DNA of 33,829 nucleotides from Gemmatimonadota bacterium. GTDB lineage: Bacteria > Gemmatimonadota > Gemmatimonadetes > Longimicrobiales > Gaopeijiaceae. The first letter of the stretch is position 1; the number at the start of each line of letters is the position of its first letter. The DNA is taken from assembly GCA_013002885.1 (NCBI GenBank), contig JABDLS010000155.1, forward strand, positions 1 to 33,829, in the 5' to 3' direction. A model generated the notes under the pieces. The model was given only the letters and a program-made list of their open reading frames with translations, was not told the DNA's origin and made no database searches. The translations under genes were made by a program, and so were the position numbers. Below, one piece after another: positions 1 to 7,981 of this stretch.

Positions 1-719
1 GCGGCACCGGCTTCCTCGACGGCCAGCCCGTGGGGGTCATCGCGAATGCCCGGGGCATGTTCCCGTCGAAGGATGGTCCGCCGCGCTTCGGCGGGATCGT
101 CTATACCGAGAGCGCGCGGAAGGTGGCGTACTTCATCGAGACGATGAACCGGCATCAGACGCCTCTGCTCTTCATCCAGGACGTGTCCGGCTTCATGGTG
201 GGCCCCGACGCCGAGCACTCGGGAATCATCCGTGCCGGCGCCGAGTTCGTCGAGGCCATGGCCACGGCCACCGTGCCCAAGCTCGTCCTCACGCTCAACC
301 ACGCGTCTGGCGCAGGGTACTACGCCATGGCCGGTCAGGGCTTCGATCCTGACTTCATCCTCTCGCTGCCCACGGGGCGGATGGGCGTCATGGAAGGCGC
401 CAGCGCTGTCATGGCACTCTTCAGTGGGCAGATCGACAAGCTGAAGGCCGAAGGGAAGGTCCCCGACGAGGATCTCACCACGAAGATGGACGAGGTCCGG
501 GCCGAGTACGACCGGCAGCTCGACGCACGATTCGCCGCCGCCCGCGGCTTCGTCGACGAGGTGGTGCTCCCCGAGGAGGTGCGCCCCGCGCTGGGACTCC
601 TCCTGCGAGCGGCGATGCACAACGACGGCCCCCACATCGGGGCGTTCCAGATCGGTGGGTCCCGGCCGGCGGCGTTTTCGACGGCTGCCGCGCCCGACGG
701 AGGGCTGAGCGATGGTTGA
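1..719 (+). CDS. Acyl-CoA carboxylase carboxyltransferase subunit (3' part)
   Basis: This is the C-terminal half of a biotin-dependent carboxyltransferase beta subunit of the methylcrotonyl-, geranyl- or propionyl-CoA carboxylase type. It would move CO2 from carboxybiotin to an acyl-CoA in the cytoplasm. The reading frame is open from base 3 and runs off the window edge, so no start is visible; the GTG at 30 is internal. Family signatures are GGIVYTESARKVAYFIE, the QDVSGFMVG stretch, and the glycine-rich NHASGAGYYAMAGQ segment expected to form the oxyanion hole for the acyl-CoA carbonyl. The neighbours (AtuA family and enoyl-CoA hydratase) favour a branched-chain substrate such as methylcrotonyl-CoA (leucine) or geranyl-CoA (terpenes) over propionyl-CoA. 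I cannot separate these without the upstream genes. The C-terminal tail after about residue 215 is low-complexity. Confidence 0.9.
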   Translation, partial: GTGFLDGQPVGVIANARGMFPSKDGPPRFGGIVYTESARKVAYFIETMNRHQTPLLFIQDVSGFMVGPDAEHSGIIRAGAEFVEAMATATVPKLVLTLNHASGAGYYAMAGQGFDPDFILSLPTGRMGVMEGASAVMALFSGQIDKLKAEGKVPDEDLTTKMDEVRAEYDRQLDARFAAARGFVDEVVLPEEVRPALGLLLRAAMHNDGPHIGAFQIGGSRPAAFSTAAAPDGGLSDG

Positions 720-749
720 TTACGGAGTGATGGCCGAGGAAGGCCGGGC

Positions 750-2132
750 ATGAGCGACGAGAGCCGCGTGGTCCGCATCGCCAGCGGCCAGGGCTTCTGG
801 GGCGACGACCTCGAGGCTCCTGTTCGCCAGGTGGAGGGCGGCCCCATCGACTACCTCATGCTCGACTATCTGGCCGAAGTCACCATGTCGATCATGCAGA
901 AGCAGCGTGCCCGGAGTCCCGAAGCCGGCTACGCCAGGGACTTCGTGCCGCTCATGGAGCGCATCTTTCCCAAGTGTGTGGAGGACGGTGTGCGCGTCGT
1001 CACCAACGCCGGAGGGGTGAACCCCGAAGGATGCGCCGAAGCGCTCGTGGAGGCGGGTCGCAGGGCCGGCGTCCAGGGCAGGGCCAGGGTCGGCCTCGTC
1101 ACCGGCGACGACCTCATGGACCGCCTCGAGGATCTCATCGCCGACGGCCACGAGCTGGCCCACATGGAGACCGGCGAGCCGCTTTCGACCATCGTCGAAC
1201 AGGTGCAGAGCGCCAACGCTTACATCGGCGCCGCACCCATCGTCGAGGCTTTGGGCAAGGGCGCCGACGTCATCGTCACCGGTCGGAGCACCGACACCGC
1301 CCTCACGTACGGGCCTCTCATCCACGAGTTCGGATGGGCTGCCGACGACCACGACCGCATTGCAGCGGGGGTCGTCGCCGGACACATCAACGAGTGCGGT
1401 GCCCAGTGCACCGGCGGGAACTGCCTTATCGACTGGTGGGAGATCCCCGACATGGCCAACGTCGGCTTCCCCATCGTCGAGGTCTCCGCCGACGGAACGT
1501 TCGTCGTCACCAAGCACCCCGGTACCGGCGGTCGGGTCAGCCGCGCCACCGTCGCCGAGCAGATCGTGTACGAGATGGGCGATCCCACTGACTACATCAC
1601 GCCCGATGTCGTCGCCGACTTCACCACCATCCACCTCGACGACCTCGGCAATCACCGCGTCCGGGTCCATGGCGTGAAGGGCGGCCCCCGGACCGACTTC
1701 CTCAAGGTGTCCATCGCCTACTCGTCGGGTTGGAAAGCCACCGGTACGCTGACCTACGCCTGGCCCGACGCCGCCGCCAAGGCCCGGGCCGCCGATCGAA
1801 TCCTGCGGGAGCGCCTCGACCGACTCGGTCTGCACTTCGACGAGATCCGCACCGAGCTCGTGGGATGGGATTCCACCCACGGGGCCCTCGTCGGCGAGCC
1901 ACCGGCCGACATCCCCGAGGTCCAATTGCGCGTGGGGGTTCGCGCCGCCGACCGCGCCGCCGTGGAGCGCTTCACGCGGGAGATCGCGCCGCTGGTCCTC
2001 ACCGGCCCGCCGTCGGTCACCGGCTTCGCCGGAGGACGACCGAGGGTCCAGGAGATCATGGCGTACTGGCCGGCGTTGGTGCGGCGGGGAGTCGTCGAAG
2101 ACCACCTGCGGGTGGAGGTCAGGGAGGTATGA
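750..2132 (+). CDS. AtuA family protein (acyclic terpene utilization, DUF1446)
   Basis: This 460-residue protein matches the core of the AtuA/DUF1446 family, named from the acyclic terpene utilization cluster of Pseudomonas; its biochemical role is not settled. Features seen are the N-terminal VRIASGQGFWGDD, the YLMLDYLAEVTMSI stretch, VVTNAGGVNPEG, the VTGRSTDTALTYGPL segment, and HINECGAQCTGGN with paired cysteines. Pseudomonas AtuA carries a C-terminal ferredoxin-fold domain; here that domain is the separate next gene. The ATG at 750 is preceded by an AGGAAGG ribosome-binding site. A 13-codon ORF (712-753) spans the gap from the carboxyltransferase and ends in the ATGA that contains this start, which suggests translational coupling. 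The long ORF on the opposite strand is a GC-rich shadow. Confidence 0.9.
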   Translation: MSDESRVVRIASGQGFWGDDLEAPVRQVEGGPIDYLMLDYLAEVTMSIMQKQRARSPEAGYARDFVPLMERIFPKCVEDGVRVVTNAGGVNPEGCAEALVEAGRRAGVQGRARVGLVTGDDLMDRLEDLIADGHELAHMETGEPLSTIVEQVQSANAYIGAAPIVEALGKGADVIVTGRSTDTALTYGPLIHEFGWAADDHDRIAAGVVAGHINECGAQCTGGNCLIDWWEIPDMANVGFPIVEVSADGTFVVTKHPGTGGRVSRATVAEQIVYEMGDPTDYITPDVVADFTTIHLDDLGNHRVRVHGVKGGPRTDFLKVSIAYSSGWKATGTLTYAWPDAAAKARAADRILRERLDRLGLHFDEIRTELVGWDSTHGALVGEPPADIPEVQLRVGVRAADRAAVERFTREIAPLVLTGPPSVTGFAGGRPRVQEIMAYWPALVRRGVVEDHLRVEVREV

Positions 2133-2160
2133 TGGCGACCATGCAGCCAGGAGGCCCGGC

Positions 2161-2547
2161 ATGACGAAGGTCCAACTCGTCCACCTGGCACACGCGCGTT
2201 CCGGCGACAAGGGCGACACCGCCAACGTCGGCGTCATCGCCTACGACGAGGCCCACTACTGTCTGCTGCGGGAGCAGCTCACGCCCGAGGCTGTCAAAGC
2301 GCACTTCGGCGAGATGGTGAAGGGCGACGTGGAGCGTTTCGAGCTTCCCAACCTGAGCGCCCTCAACTTCCTCCTTTACGGCGCCCTCGGGGGCGGTGGC
2401 ACCATGTCGCTCATGAACGACGCCCAGGGTAAGGTTTTCTCCACCGGTCTCCTGAGGATGGAGATCGACGTCCCTGCTGACGTGGCCGAGGCCGTGAAGG
2501 GTCGGGGTCGTGTGCCCGAGGGGTGGAGTCCCGGAGGGGAAGGGTGA
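2161..2547 (+). CDS. AtuA-like C-terminal ferredoxin-fold domain protein
   Basis: This 128-residue protein corresponds to the C-terminal ferredoxin-fold module of AtuA proteins. It shows the conserved start VQLVHLAHARSGDKGDTANVGVIA and the later YGALGGGGTMSLMNDAQGK and LLRMEIDVPADV. It probably forms a complex with the AtuA-family protein encoded just upstream; in other bacteria the two parts are fused. The ATG at 2161 has a strong AGGAGG site six bases upstream. A mini-ORF of 11 codons (2129-2164) overlaps the upstream stop as ATGA and ends in the ATGA at 2161, linking the two genes for translation. The downstream gap is bridged in the same way. Function beyond association with acyl-CoA carboxylation operons is not known. 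Confidence 0.87.
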   Translation: MTKVQLVHLAHARSGDKGDTANVGVIAYDEAHYCLLREQLTPEAVKAHFGEMVKGDVERFELPNLSALNFLLYGALGGGGTMSLMNDAQGKVFSTGLLRMEIDVPADVAEAVKGRGRVPEGWSPGGEG

Positions 2548-2614
2548 TCGGGGCAGGCACGAGGCAGCTTCCGAAGAGGCTGTACGCCGCTGCATGGTGT
2601 GAGGCTGAAGCCCG

Positions 2615-3385
2615 ATGACCGCGTCCGTGCTGCTGTCCGAGGTCGCTGACGGCATTGCGACGCTCACGCTCAACAGGCCCGACAAGCGCAACGCGCTCAA
2701 CGGCGAACTCGTCCAGGCGATCAAGGACGGGCTCGGTGCCGCTGCCGAAGACGAGACCGTACGCGTGGTCGCGCTACGTGGGGCGGGGAAGGACTTCTGC
2801 TCTGGAGCCGACCTGGCCGAAATGGAGCGCATTACGACCATGGGTCTCGAGGAGAACGTCGAGGACGCACGATCCCTCGGAGCGCTCTTCCAACAGATCC
2901 GCGACCACCCCCAGCCCGTGGTGGCCGCGGTGCACGGGCGGGCGCTGGCGGGCGGCTGCGGTCTCGCGTCGGCCTGCGACCTCGTTCTGGCTCGTGAGGA
3001 TGCCGAGTTCGGGTATCCTGAGGTGTACCTCGGGTTCGTGCCCGCGCTCGTCATGACCATCCTCCGTCGGAAGGTCGGCGAGGGGGAGGCCTTCCACCTC
3101 GTCGCGCAGGGTGACCGTTTCGACGCCCAGGAGGCCCACCGGCTCGGGCTGGTCACCACGATCTTCGCCGCCGACGCCTTCGAATCGGGGGTGACTCGCT
3201 ACCTAGGACGCCTCGCCGCCAAACCGGCATCCGCGGTCACCATGACCAAATCGCTCCTGTACGAGTTGGACGATCTGAGCTTCGCCAATGGTCTCGATCA
3301 CGCTGCGCGAGTGAATGCAGAGGCGCGCATGACGGAAGCGTGTCAGGAAGGCATTCGGCGCTTCCTGGAGAAGTCGTCCGGGTGA
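2615..3385 (+). CDS. Enoyl-CoA hydratase/isomerase family protein
   Basis: This is a 256-residue crotonase-superfamily protein that would hydrate an enoyl-CoA. In this operon the natural candidates are 3-methylglutaconyl-CoA (LiuC-like) or isohexenylglutaconyl-CoA (AtuE-like). The sequence shows the N-terminal TLTLNRPDKRNALN, the first oxyanion-hole region GAGKDFCSGADLAEM (about 57-71), and the second, HGRALAGGCGLASACDLVLA (about 105-124). DAEFGYPEVYLGFVPA follows, with Glu in the position of a catalytic acid. Length is typical. ATG 2615 lies in ATGA with the stop of a 24-codon ORF that starts as GTGA over the upstream gene's stop, so the operon is translationally tiled. Substrate choice is inference from neighbours. 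Confidence 0.92.
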   Translation: MTASVLLSEVADGIATLTLNRPDKRNALNGELVQAIKDGLGAAAEDETVRVVALRGAGKDFCSGADLAEMERITTMGLEENVEDARSLGALFQQIRDHPQPVVAAVHGRALAGGCGLASACDLVLAREDAEFGYPEVYLGFVPALVMTILRRKVGEGEAFHLVAQGDRFDAQEAHRLGLVTTIFAADAFESGVTRYLGRLAAKPASAVTMTKSLLYELDDLSFANGLDHAARVNAEARMTEACQEGIRRFLEKSSG

Positions 3386-3473
3386 GGGTCCTCGGCGCAC
3401 GACCGGCATCGGACAGCACCGGGTCAGGCGCCTTCCGGGCAATGGGCCGGCGACAGGCGCCCAGCCACGGCTG

Positions 3474-3713
3474 ATGTTCGCCGACCGACGCCGTCGCGCA
3501 GGGCGATTTCTGGAGTGGAAGGTCGGGCTCTTCTGCGTTGCGGCGGTCCTCACGATTGCGGGGATGTATCTCGAGGCCCGGTGGATGACGGGGCTCGCCA
3601 TCGTGGTTCTGGCTTCGGCGATGTTGCTGCGGTTCCTGCCAGGGGGGCGTAAAGTGGATGAGTTCGGGGACGACGACGACTGGCAAGATGACGAGCACCA
3701 GGAAGGCCAGTAG
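3474..3713 (+). CDS. Small two-helix membrane protein with acidic tail
   Basis: This is a 79-residue protein of no family I recognise. A basic N-terminus (FADRRRRAGRFLEWK) is followed by two hydrophobic segments (about 17-31 and 37-52), a FLPGGRK turn, and a strongly acidic C-terminus (DEFGDDDDWQDDEHQEGQ). This predicts a small inner-membrane protein with a charged cytoplasmic or periplasmic tail. No clear ribosome-binding site precedes the ATG. It is supported as a real gene by a second, damaged copy at 6919-7063 across the permease operon. The best conserved part of that copy encodes the same 16 residues, EARWMTGLAIVVLASA, with only synonymous base changes. It converges with the permease gene; the 96-base gap shows no obvious terminator. 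Confidence 0.65.
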   Translation: MFADRRRRAGRFLEWKVGLFCVAAVLTIAGMYLEARWMTGLAIVVLASAMLLRFLPGGRKVDEFGDDDDWQDDEHQEGQ

Positions 3714-3809
3714 GGACGTCACCGCTCCGCCCCACCACCGTCGATCAACCACCGGGCCCCATCGACGCGGTCAGCACGTCGCTGTACTCGGTGGACCAGC
3801 CGCAGGACG

Positions 3810-6425
3810 CTACTCCCGCTTCAGAGTCTCCACCGGGTCGAGGCTGAGGATCCGTCGCGCGGGAAGGACGCCGGCGGCCAGTGCGACGAGGCCGAGAACG
3901 AGCGGGACGCCGACGAAGGCGACAGGGTCGTAGGGGTCGAGCCCGAGAAGGAGACTGGCGAGAAGGCGGGTCACGGCGGCCGAGACGGTGATGCCTACGG
4001 CCGCGCCGATGGCGGCGAGTGTTACCGCGCGCCAGAGCACGCTGCCGAGCAGGCCCCTGGGCTTGGCCCCGAGCGCGATCCGCACGCCGAACTCTCGGGC
4101 GCGCTGCACGACGTGTTGAGCCAAGACGCCGTAGACGCCGATGGCCGCAAGCACGAGTCCGAGCAGTCCGAACACCCCGATCAGCGTCGCCGCAAATCGC
4201 TGGGGAAGGAGGAGAACGCCCATCGCGGTTTCCAGAGGCATGGGCTCGACGACGGCGACGTCGGGGTCCAGCGCCGCGACCCGTTCGCGTACGGCCTGGA
4301 CGAGTTCGGTCGTCTCCGGTCCGAGCCGAGATTTGAGGTGGATCGTCGTCGATGGTCCGTAGTGCTGGTCAGTGGAGAGGAAGACGAAGGCGGACGTTTC
4401 ACTCCCGAAGTCGACGTACCGTCCGTCCGGCACGACACCTACGACGGTGTAGGGTCGATCGGTGCGCAGGATCGTCTTGCCGAGGGGGCTCTCGTTCGGC
4501 CAGAAGCGGCGCGCGAAGCTCTCGTTGACGACGAGGACGTCGGGCGCGTCCTCGACGTCGTCGGGGCCGATCCCGCGGCCTGCCGACAGCTCGATGCCCA
4601 TTGTTTCGAAGTAGTGTTCGTCGATCCGGTTGGCGCGAACGCTCACCCCGTCTTCCGAAGTGTCGAGCCTCCAGCCGCCGTAGCTCGAGATGGCGCCGGT
4701 CATCAACGCGAGCGAAGCGAGGGAAGCCGACTCGACACCGGGGAGAGACCGAACGTCTTCCCCGAGGCGGTCGAAGAAGAGACGACCCTCCGCCTCGGAG
4801 TAGTCGTGGGCGCCGAGGTTCACCCGGGCGATCACAACCTCCTGGGGCTCGAAGCCCAAGTCGACGTTCATGCTGGTATGTGCAGTCCGCACGAAGAGTG
4901 TCGCGGCCACGAGGAGCACGACCGAGAGTGCGAGCTGGGCCGTCACGAAGACCCCGCGAGCCCGTGACGTTCGATGGCTTGTGCCGAATGACCCGTTCCT
5001 CAAGCGGGGCGCCACCTCCGAGCGAGCGGCGTGCACGGCCGGGAGCGTACCGAAGGCCAATCCGGCCACGGTGGCCAGGGCCATCGCGAGGGCGAGCGCT
5101 CCGGCGCCGGGCGCGGCGTCGACGACGATGCCCCCATCGACGGGAAGCGAAATCCGGGAGAGGCCCGCTCCGACGACCGCCGCGATCCCGACGCCGATCA
5201 AGCCACCGGTTACGAAGAGTCCGACCGCCTCGATGATCCACTGTCGGGCCAGCCTTCCGCGGCCGACTCCCAGAGCCAGGCGGACGGCGGTCTCTCGCTC
5301 TCGCCGGGCTGCGCGTGCGAGAAGGATACCCGCAACGTTGGCGCTGGCGATCAGGAGGACGAGCATCGCCATGGTGAAGAGCATGCCGAGAAAGCCCGTC
5401 AGGGGCCCAGCGAGCGAGGGCGGAATCGACGTCATGGCGGAGAGGTTGGCGCCTCGCAGTTCAGCTTCCGGATCGACCTCAGGGGGGAAACGGGTCACGA
5501 TGGTTGAGGCGCGCGTCGCCGCGGTCTCTCGGTCAACGCCAGGGGCCAGGCGGCCGAAGAGGGTGACCATCGCGCGGGGCCACGCCGCGCCGTCGTACGC
5601 TCCGACCGGGACGAAGAAGTCGATGTGCAGGAAGCCGATCGTGCTCGCGAAGTCGGCCGGGGCGACGCCCACGACGGTGAAGGGGCGGCCGCTGATCGAG
5701 ATCGTCCGACCCAACACATCGTCGCGGCCCCCGAAACGGCTCTGCCAGAGTTGGTGCCCGAGGACCATCGACGCTTCGTCGTCGCCGGTGAAGAACCGCC
5801 CCGCAGCGGGCTGGAGCCCGAGGACCGCGAAGTAGTTGCCCGACGTCAGCTCGCCCATGGCCGAGAAGGAGGGTCCGTCGGCACGCAGCGAGAGCGTCCG
5901 ACGGTTGTGACCGGCGAGGCCGGAGAAGGCGGGCCCGGTCAGCGCGTCGCGCAGCCTTTGATACCGGTCGACCGGGATACGCGGGCCTTCGGGTCCCTCC
6001 GATTGGTACCGGTCCCGGTCCTCGGCAAAGCGCACGAGCCTGTCCGGCTCGAGCACGGGAAGCTCTCGGAGCAGGGTCGCTTCCGCGACGGTGTAGATCG
6101 AGACCGTCGCGCCTACGCCGAGTCCGACCGTGAGGGCCGTGCCCAGCGCGAAGCCTGGTGAGCGAAGGACAGAACGTATGGCGTGTCGAACGTCGGTCCC
6201 CCATCCGCCCGACCGCAGGGCCAGGCTCAGCCCTCGCCCATGCTCCTCGAAGGCAAAGAGGGGCGTGAAGACGATGGTGCGCACGAGGAAGAGGGCGCTG
6301 GGACCCGCTCCACGTGCTCTCACGGCCGCCCACTCCTCCTCGAAGGTCTCCAGCATCGCGGCGCCCAGGCGCTCCCGGACCGGGCGCGGGTAGAGGCTGA
6401 GCAGGCGACGGAAGAGGCGGGTCAC
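3810..6425 (-). CDS. ABC transporter permease, ADOP (duplicated orphan permease) type
   Basis: This 871-residue protein has the architecture of ADOP permeases: an N-terminal cytoplasmic prefix domain (about 1-65), then two copies of MacB-type periplasmic core plus FtsX domain. The first membrane helix is near 92-112, the first FtsX block near 340-420, the second helix near 485-510, and the second FtsX block from about 740 to the end. REREFGVRIALG-like motifs that contact an ATPase occur in each half (RERETAVRLALGVGRG and RAREFGVRIALGAKPR). ADOPs usually lack a neighbouring ATPase, as here. Role in macrolide or lipoprotein export, or in envelope stress, is unknown. The GTG start overlaps the PadR stop as GTGA, so the two genes form one operon that PadR probably represses. 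Confidence 0.93.
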   Translation of the reverse strand: MTRLFRRLLSLYPRPVRERLGAAMLETFEEEWAAVRARGAGPSALFLVRTIVFTPLFAFEEHGRGLSLALRSGGWGTDVRHAIRSVLRSPGFALGTALTVGLGVGATVSIYTVAEATLLRELPVLEPDRLVRFAEDRDRYQSEGPEGPRIPVDRYQRLRDALTGPAFSGLAGHNRRTLSLRADGPSFSAMGELTSGNYFAVLGLQPAAGRFFTGDDEASMVLGHQLWQSRFGGRDDVLGRTISISGRPFTVVGVAPADFASTIGFLHIDFFVPVGAYDGAAWPRAMVTLFGRLAPGVDRETAATRASTIVTRFPPEVDPEAELRGANLSAMTSIPPSLAGPLTGFLGMLFTMAMLVLLIASANVAGILLARAARRERETAVRLALGVGRGRLARQWIIEAVGLFVTGGLIGVGIAAVVGAGLSRISLPVDGGIVVDAAPGAGALALAMALATVAGLAFGTLPAVHAARSEVAPRLRNGSFGTSHRTSRARGVFVTAQLALSVVLLVAATLFVRTAHTSMNVDLGFEPQEVVIARVNLGAHDYSEAEGRLFFDRLGEDVRSLPGVESASLASLALMTGAISSYGGWRLDTSEDGVSVRANRIDEHYFETMGIELSAGRGIGPDDVEDAPDVLVVNESFARRFWPNESPLGKTILRTDRPYTVVGVVPDGRYVDFGSETSAFVFLSTDQHYGPSTTIHLKSRLGPETTELVQAVRERVAALDPDVAVVEPMPLETAMGVLLLPQRFAATLIGVFGLLGLVLAAIGVYGVLAQHVVQRAREFGVRIALGAKPRGLLGSVLWRAVTLAAIGAAVGITVSAAVTRLLASLLLGLDPYDPVAFVGVPLVLGLVALAAGVLPARRILSLDPVETLKRE

Positions 6426-6802
6426 GGTGCGCCTCCCTCGGGGAGCAGGCCCACGCGTCGTGTTTGCCGCACGAGGCCGGCCAGCCGGAGACCCTCTAAG
6501 CGGACGACGGCTTCACCGAGGGGTGTAAGCGCGTAGTACGCTTTGCGCCGCTCGTCGTCCTTCGTGCCGGCAGGCGGTTCCTCCGACTGAGAGACGAGGC
6601 CGTGTTCGAGGAGTCGGCGGAGGTGGCGGTACAGCGGCCCGGTCTCGACGCGGAGGTTGGCGCCCTCGGGATCCTTCAGAGCCTGGATGATCGCGTAGCC
6701 GTGCAGCGGTCCCTCGGCCAGCGTGAGCAGGATCTCGAGCACGGGCGGGCGAAGTGGAAGGAAGCCCTGCGCTTCACCGTCGAGGGGGTTCGTTCCCGTC
6801 AT
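6422..6802 (-). CDS. PadR family transcriptional regulator
   Basis: This is a 126-residue winged-helix protein. The PadR signature is clear: LRPPVLEILLTLAEGPLHGYAIIQAL (helices 1-2), ETGPLYRHLRRLLEHGLVSQSEE (recognition helix and wing), and YYALTPLGEAVVRLEGLRLAGLV leading into the short C-terminal dimer helix. PadR genes are habitual partners of ADOP permeases and are thought to repress them. The gene lies directly upstream of the permease with a four-base GTGA overlap. A palindromic TGTAC/GTACA cluster 29 bases upstream of its ATG is a likely operator for autoregulation. The inducing ligand is unknown. Confidence 0.93.
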   Translation of the reverse strand: MTGTNPLDGEAQGFLPLRPPVLEILLTLAEGPLHGYAIIQALKDPEGANLRVETGPLYRHLRRLLEHGLVSQSEEPPAGTKDDERRKAYYALTPLGEAVVRLEGLRLAGLVRQTRRVGLLPEGGAP

Positions 6803-6830
6803 TCGTCGTCCACCGGCCGAAGTTCATATA

Positions 6831-6850
6831 TGTACAAAGTGTACATGTAC
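6831..6850 (-). promoter_or_regulatory. Candidate PadR operator (overlapping TGTAC palindromes)
   Basis: The region upstream of padR contains TGTAC-N5-GTACA (6831-6845) overlapping GTACATGTAC (6841-6850), giving three alternating TGTAC/GTACA half-sites. It sits in the only AT-rich stretch between padR and the next gene to the right. PadR proteins bind dyads of the ATGT-N8-ACAT type, so autorepression from here is a reasonable inference. No clear -35 could be assigned. Confidence 0.55.
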
Positions 6851-6918
6851 AGTGTGTGGCTATCGGCAGACGGTCAAGGTGGAGGAGCGGCGACTTCCGA
6901 TAACAAACAAGTTGCGCC

Positions 6919-7063
6919 TACGAGGCTCGGTGGATGACGGGCCTCGCCATCGTCGTTCTGGCGTCCGCCTTGCTCCGACGTTCTTGCCCGGAGGGCGCGA
7001 GCTGGACGACTTCGAGGAAGGCGACGAGGACGACGACAACGAGGACGACGAGCAGGATGGGGG
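6919..7063 (+). pseudogene. Truncated, frameshifted copy of the small membrane-protein gene
   Basis: Bases 6922-6969 encode EARWMTGLAIVVLASA exactly as in the gene at 3474-3713. All differences between the two copies over this stretch are in synonymous third positions. After LLR the frame shifts (two extra bases, or one missing, near 6979), then continues as FLPGGRELDDFEEGDEDDD with the same acidic tail. The N-terminal third is missing: the homologous frame has a TAA shortly upstream. The copy therefore evolved under protein-level selection before it broke. A short protein starting at the internal ATG (6934) cannot be excluded but would lose the tail. Confidence 0.7.
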
Positions 7064-7116
7064 ACGACGACAAGGATGGCGCGCCGGGCGATTCTCTCTC
7101 GACGCGAGGCTGATGG

Positions 7117-7803
7117 TCAGCGGGTGATCCGCTCCATAAACAGAATCGCGATGGGAGGTGTCAGTCGCTGCCCCTCCGCGTCCGCCTCGTGAATCCGCCG
7201 AACCACCTCCATCCCGCTCACGACTTCGCCGAACACCGCGAAGCCTTGTCCATCCGGGTTGCGGGCGCCTCCGAAGTCCAGCTCTGGCTGCGGACCCACG
7301 CAGATGAAGAAATCCGACGACGCCGTGTCCGGTCCCCCGCGGGCCATCGAGATGGCCCCGTCTTCGTGACGTAGTCCGGTCAGCGAGGTGCGCTCCAAAG
7401 GGATGCGGCCGAAGCCCTCGAACCCCCGTGCCCGGCTCCCCTGTACCACATCGATCTTCACGGAGTCGGTGGGCTGATTGTCATCTCGCACCGTCCGGTG
7501 GAAGTAGCCGTCGGAGTAGCCGCCGGCATCCACGTACCGGAGAAAGTTCGTCGCGGTGATGGGCGCTCGGACCGTATCCAGGACCAGCTCGAAGACGCCC
7601 GCTTCGGTGTGCATAGCGACACGCACGCCGACCAACGATTCCTGAGCGGAGGCACAGCCGGCGGTCAGTGCTGCGGAGGCGACGCCGATGATCAGCGCCA
7701 CTGATCGCCCGAGGTTCGGACTTCGCCGCCGATTTGGCCGGATCTGATTTCGCCGCATCTGATTTCGCTGCATCCGATCTCGCCCCATCCGATACCCTCC
7801 CAT
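7117..7803 (-). CDS. Cyclophilin-type peptidyl-prolyl isomerase, lipoprotein
   Basis: This predicted secreted cyclophilin would catalyse proline cis-trans isomerisation in the cell envelope. The start at 7803 is chosen because GGAGG lies seven bases upstream; the frame is open further 5' but the extra stretch looks non-coding. An N-terminal basic stretch of four degenerate pentapeptides (RMGRD, RMQRN, QMRRN, QIRPN) precedes a hydrophobic segment ending in the lipobox LTAGC, so the mature protein would begin at Cys50. Cyclophilin motifs follow: GGYSDGYFHRTVRDDN (active-site FHR), GAISMARGGPDTASSDFFI, and FAVFGEVVSGMEVVRRI. The protein ends with PPIAI, the usual end of this family. The n-region is unusually long for a lipoprotein signal, so a start at a later Met is possible. 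Confidence 0.88.
   Translation of the reverse strand: MGGYRMGRDRMQRNQMRRNQIRPNRRRSPNLGRSVALIIGVASAALTAGCASAQESLVGVRVAMHTEAGVFELVLDTVRAPITATNFLRYVDAGGYSDGYFHRTVRDDNQPTDSVKIDVVQGSRARGFEGFGRIPLERTSLTGLRHEDGAISMARGGPDTASSDFFICVGPQPELDFGGARNPDGQGFAVFGEVVSGMEVVRRIHEADAEGQRLTPPIAILFMERITR
7740..7799. repeat. Degenerate 15-bp tandem repeat in the cyclophilin signal region
   Basis: Units close to GCATCTGATTTCGCC follow head to tail at 7740-7754, 7755-7769 and 7770-7784, with a decaying fourth unit after 7785. Because the unit length is a multiple of three, on the minus strand they encode the pentapeptides RMQRN, QMRRN and QIRPN, with RMGRD from the decayed unit. This looks like replication-slippage expansion inside the start of the lipoprotein gene. 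Confidence 0.7.
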
Positions 7804-7981
7804 CCGTTGGCCTCCATCCGACCCTTGGGTCGCCCAGGTCCCGGACCATGACGGTTCGTTGGAATAGAGCGTTCGGTCCCGGTCGGGGCCATGGTGGTCC
7901 ATGGTGGTCCTGCTGCGGATCAAGAGTGGCAACGACCCAGGCGCCCATGGCCAGGCCCGGACCACGAGTGGTTCGTAGGTC

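Noticed and set aside
720..2237. 505-codon ORF on the minus strand
   Set aside because: It is antisense to the well-supported AtuA-family gene, has biased low-complexity translation and no family motif; it is typical of a GC-rich shadow frame.
7890..7910. Tandem CATGGTGGTC repeat as an iteron or origin
   Set aside because: There are only two copies, with no AT-rich stretch or DnaA-type boxes; it is probably chance upstream of recQ.
7961..7972. LexA/SOS box before recQ and the recombinase
   Set aside because: ACCAC-GA-GTGGT is a neat dyad but matches neither CTGT-N8-ACAG nor GAAC-N4-GTTC.
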